The translations under genes were made by a program, and so were the position numbers. A stretch of DNA of 45,201 bases, from assembly GCA_021769425.1 (NCBI GenBank), contig JAETSX010000023.1, positions 1 to 45,201 on the forward strand. The letters are read 5' to 3'. The notes under the pieces were generated by a model, which saw only the letters and a program-made list of their open reading frames with translations, did no database searches and was not told where the DNA came from. Origin of the DNA: Eubacterium sp. Its GTDB lineage: Bacteria; Bacillota; Clostridia; Lachnospirales; Lachnospiraceae. Shown piece by piece: positions 43,078 through 45,201 of this stretch. Within the stretch, counting starts at the first letter, position 1. Each line of letters opens with the position of its first letter.

Positions 43078-44199
43078 ATGTTAAGCGGATTTGAGATAAA
43101 TAATGAAGAGATCATCCCAGTTTGTGTAATGGCGACAATGAGTTCTGGCAAATCTACTTTTTTAAATGCTGTTTTGGGAGAAGAGATATTACCGGAAAAA
43201 AACGAAGCTTGCACGGCAAGGGCGCTGGCTGTTATGAATAAGCCTGGCATGGCAAATGCAAAAGCATATATACGAAAGAATGATGGCAAGAACTATGCTG
43301 TTGATATATCTTATGCCAATACAGTTTCTAAAATAAATTCTGATGAAAACGTATTAGACGTTTTGATTGTAAAGGATATACATACATTAACGAATGTAAG
43401 AAGAATGATTGTGTTGTTTGACACACCAGGCGTTAATAATTCAGGGGATTTGAGGCATGCAGAGAGAACAAAGGAGGTTCTTGAACGTTTAGAGAAAGGG
43501 ATTATCGTATATCTTTTAAATGCCACACAGTTAGCTACGAATGATGATGAATTGCTTCTTCAAATGGTGGCGGGACATGTTAAGAAGCATAAGGATGTAA
43601 AGGTGATTTTTGTCCTTAATAAAATTGATATGTTGGATGAGGAAAAAGAGAGTATCCAGAATACAATGGAAGATGCATCCCAATATATTAAAGAGCATGA
43701 AATAAATGAGTTTTCGATTTTCCCATTGTCAGCATTGTCGGCAAAAGTCTTTAGGCTGAAATTAAATGGAAAGAGCTTAACGAAAGCTGAACAGAGGCAT
43801 TTAAATCAGTGTTACCAGGAATATCAGGACGAGAGTAAGAGTATGCTCAGATTTGTGCATTCTTATCATCAGACAGGTGAAGAATATGTTGTGAATAATC
43901 AAAAAGTATCAGAATATGCATTGCGCAGAGCCATTGAAAATACTGGAATTGTGGAGATTGAGAAGGAGATAGGAAGATTAATCATGTCTTTGGAACAGCA
44001 GCTTCCTAAAAATATCAATAAACTTAATGAATATTTTGAGTTAGAAGGGGTGTATTCTCGAAAAAGGAGGGCGAAAAATCTGGCAAATTATAATGGTAAA
44101 ATAAATTGGATCTGTAAGAACTGCAAACAAATTAATGGCATGGAACAAATATGTCTATACTGTAAGGCACCCAATATAAAGTGGAGAACCATGTTATAA
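43078..44199 (+). CDS. Second dynamin-type GTPase with a C-terminal zinc ribbon
   Basis: The 373-aa protein starts almost directly with the GTPase domain: ATMSSGKST at 19-27, DTPG at 115-118, NKID at 181-184. The P-loop is identical to that of the large TerD fusion, and NATQLxTNDD is also shared, so the two are paralogues. A zinc ribbon (Cys346, Cys349, Cys359, Cys362) ends the protein in place of the long helical tail. Paired large and small dynamins can assemble together. The start at 43078 follows AAGGGAGAG; the TTG at 43075 is not needed. Confidence 0.87.
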   Translation: MLSGFEINNEEIIPVCVMATMSSGKSTFLNAVLGEEILPEKNEACTARALAVMNKPGMANAKAYIRKNDGKNYAVDISYANTVSKINSDENVLDVLIVKDIHTLTNVRRMIVLFDTPGVNNSGDLRHAERTKEVLERLEKGIIVYLLNATQLATNDDELLLQMVAGHVKKHKDVKVIFVLNKIDMLDEEKESIQNTMEDASQYIKEHEINEFSIFPLSALSAKVFRLKLNGKSLTKAEQRHLNQCYQEYQDESKSMLRFVHSYHQTGEEYVVNNQKVSEYALRRAIENTGIVEIEKEIGRLIMSLEQQLPKNINKLNEYFELEGVYSRKRRAKNLANYNGKINWICKNCKQINGMEQICLYCKAPNIKWRTML

Positions 44200-44267
44200 A
44201 TATATGCTCAGCTTTAAAAAGTTTATAACAAATGTGGATCTTAATTATATTTAAGGAGGTAATGACA

Positions 44268-44849
44268 ATGGCAATTAATTTATCAAAAGGACAAAAAGTT
44301 GATTTAACAAAAGGGAATCCAGGGCTTAAGAATATCATGGTGGGGCTTGGATGGGATGTAAATGCATTCGATTCAGGCACTGATTTTGATCTTGATGCTG
44401 CGGCATTTATGCTTGGGACAAATGGGAAATGCCCAACAGATAAGGAATTTGTTTTTTATGGAAATTTATCACATCCAAGCGGTGCTGTAAACCATATGGG
44501 CGATAACCTTACAGGTGAGGGAGAAGGTGATGATGAGCAGGTACAGGTTGATTTATCGAAAGTACCGGCAAACATTGAGAAAATTGCATTTACAGTGACA
44601 ATATATGATGCTGAAACAAGAAATCAGAATTTTGGACAGGTTTCTAATGCATTTATTCGCCTTGTGGATGAGTCAAACGGAGCGGAACTGATTCGGTATG
44701 ACCTTGGAGAAGATTTTTCAATTGAAACAGCGGTAGTTGTAGGAGAACTTTACAGAAATGGCGTAGAATGGAAATTCAATGCCATCGGAAGCGGATTCCA
44801 GGGAGGACTTTCAGCGCTTTGCGGACACTATGGCATTGAAGTGGCATAA
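44268..44849 (+). CDS. TerD family protein
   Basis: The 193-aa protein is a full-length TerD/TerE-type domain: [15 protein letters not shown] at the start, [11 protein letters not shown] near residue 40 with the calcium-binding acidic [23 protein letters not shown], and [25 protein letters not shown] at the end. TerD proteins bind Ca2+ and occur in tellurite, phage and colicin resistance clusters, in the inner leaflet or cytosol. The ATG at 44268 is chosen because AAGGAGGT ends 7 bases before it; the ATG at 44262 is too close. It is intact, unlike the TerD at 44957. Confidence 0.95.
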   Translation: MAINLSKGQKVDLTKGNPGLKNIMVGLGWDVNAFDSGTDFDLDAAAFMLGTNGKCPTDKEFVFYGNLSHPSGAVNHMGDNLTGEGEGDDEQVQVDLSKVPANIEKIAFTVTIYDAETRNQNFGQVSNAFIRLVDESNGAELIRYDLGEDFSIETAVVVGELYRNGVEWKFNAIGSGFQGGLSALCGHYGIEVA

Positions 44850-44956
44850 GAGAAAACCCATTGAAGGGAAGGCCCATTGAAGAAAGGGTATGGGATATGA
44901 ACGGCTTTAGCTGCATTATGTAACAATGGTAAAAAACATAGAACAGGTGATTAGAT

Positions 44957-45124
44957 ATGGCTATTAATTTACAAAAGGGCCAAAAAGTAAATCTTGAGAA
45001 AAAACCATCTGCAGGTCTGGGGGAAATTTTAGTAAACTTAAATTGGAATTCAAGACCTGTGAAAAAAGGTTTTTTGTCGGGTTTTTATAATGTACCCATA
45101 GGCGTGGACACGGAAAGTTTTTAG
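44957..45124 (+). pseudogene. Truncated TerD fragment
   Basis: A start codon at 44957 opens MAINLQKGQKVNLEKK...LVNLNWNSRPVKKGFLSG, which agrees with the first 40 residues of TerD proteins. The frame then diverges into FYNVPIGVDTESF and stops at 45122-45124. The DLD metal site and everything after are missing. The original C-terminal part is not found in any frame before the window ends, so this looks like a gene cut by deletion or insertion. Confidence 0.6.
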
Positions 45125-45135
45125 TACCCCTCATA

Positions 45136-45201
45136 ATGGACATATATCTCAATCCTGATTCTGTCTATCCATCTGATTGGACACAGGATGCTATGGCTCA
45201 A
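45136..45201 (+). other. Open frame running off the window end, origin unknown
   Basis: A frame open from about 45092 reads, from the ATG at 45136, MDIYLNPDSVYPSDWTQDAMAQ and continues past the end. No ribosome site precedes that ATG. It could be the start of a new gene or the broken remainder of what interrupted the TerD gene. Too short to call. Confidence 0.25.

Noticed and set aside
1-45201. CRISPR arrays or prophage genes
   Set aside because: No regularly spaced direct repeats and no capsid, portal or terminase genes were seen. The few repeats are terminal inverted, tandem or tRNA-like.

Overview
The window looks like part of the chromosome of an anaerobic, spore-forming clostridial Firmicute, most likely a Lachnospiraceae-type gut bacterium. 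The grounds are sporulation genes (spoIIAA-spoIIAB-sigF, spoVAA-spoVAB-spoVAC, a LysM/GH18 spore-type hydrolase), a T-box leader before valS, a chemotaxis-linked [FeFe]-hydrogenase-like sensor, phosphotransacetylase, and small families typical of that group (DUF6062, CD1871A, DUF5674). This is inferred from gene content only; there is no rRNA in the window.

Layout. Positions 1-3200 are the end of an integrated element: a solo MazF-type toxin, a TnpW-like small protein and a TnpX-like large serine recombinase. Positions 3378-4666 hold two degenerate tRNA-Asn-like sequences in direct orientation, enclosing a two-gene DUF5674 module. A CD1871A/membrane ferredoxin pair follows. Positions 6061-6811 are a seven-gene tRNA cluster (Glu, Thr, Met, Asp, Val, Leu, Gly) ending in a strong terminator. 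Positions 6980-15460 carry a Dabb protein, a LysM-GH18 hydrolase, a GH42 beta-galactosidase, the hydrogenase/MCP sensor, DUF6062, a double-DUF305 protein and pta. Positions 15684-20523 are an RND efflux pump and its TetR regulator, with a visible promoter and palindromic operator. Positions 20717-28597 carry T-box-controlled valS, a FapA/DUF342 protein, folC with a tiny overlapping gene, and a TPR membrane protein. Positions 28775-33353 are the sporulation block, with recognisable forespore (sigma-G type) promoters. A WYL regulator and an XRE regulator then lead into the last region.

Positions 35221 to the window end are an AT-richer accessory operon, and the most interesting part. It encodes a TerD-like domain fused to a dynamin-type GTPase, a small charged protein, a 1031-aa HerA/FtsK-like ATPase, a protein with an HNH-like His-His motif at its C-terminal side, a small immunity-like protein, a second dynamin-type GTPase with a zinc ribbon, a canonical TerD, and a truncated TerD. 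Genes abut or overlap and an XRE regulator is divergent. The layout resembles a stress or phage-defence system. I do not recognise it as a named one.

Three short elements share 12-bp terminal inverted repeats of the GTTACTGTTCAC type and are each flanked by an 8-bp target duplication (5801-5958, 20528-20686, 23727-24014). They form a MITE family inserted just downstream of genes. A different 161-bp hairpin repeat lies at 33380-33540.
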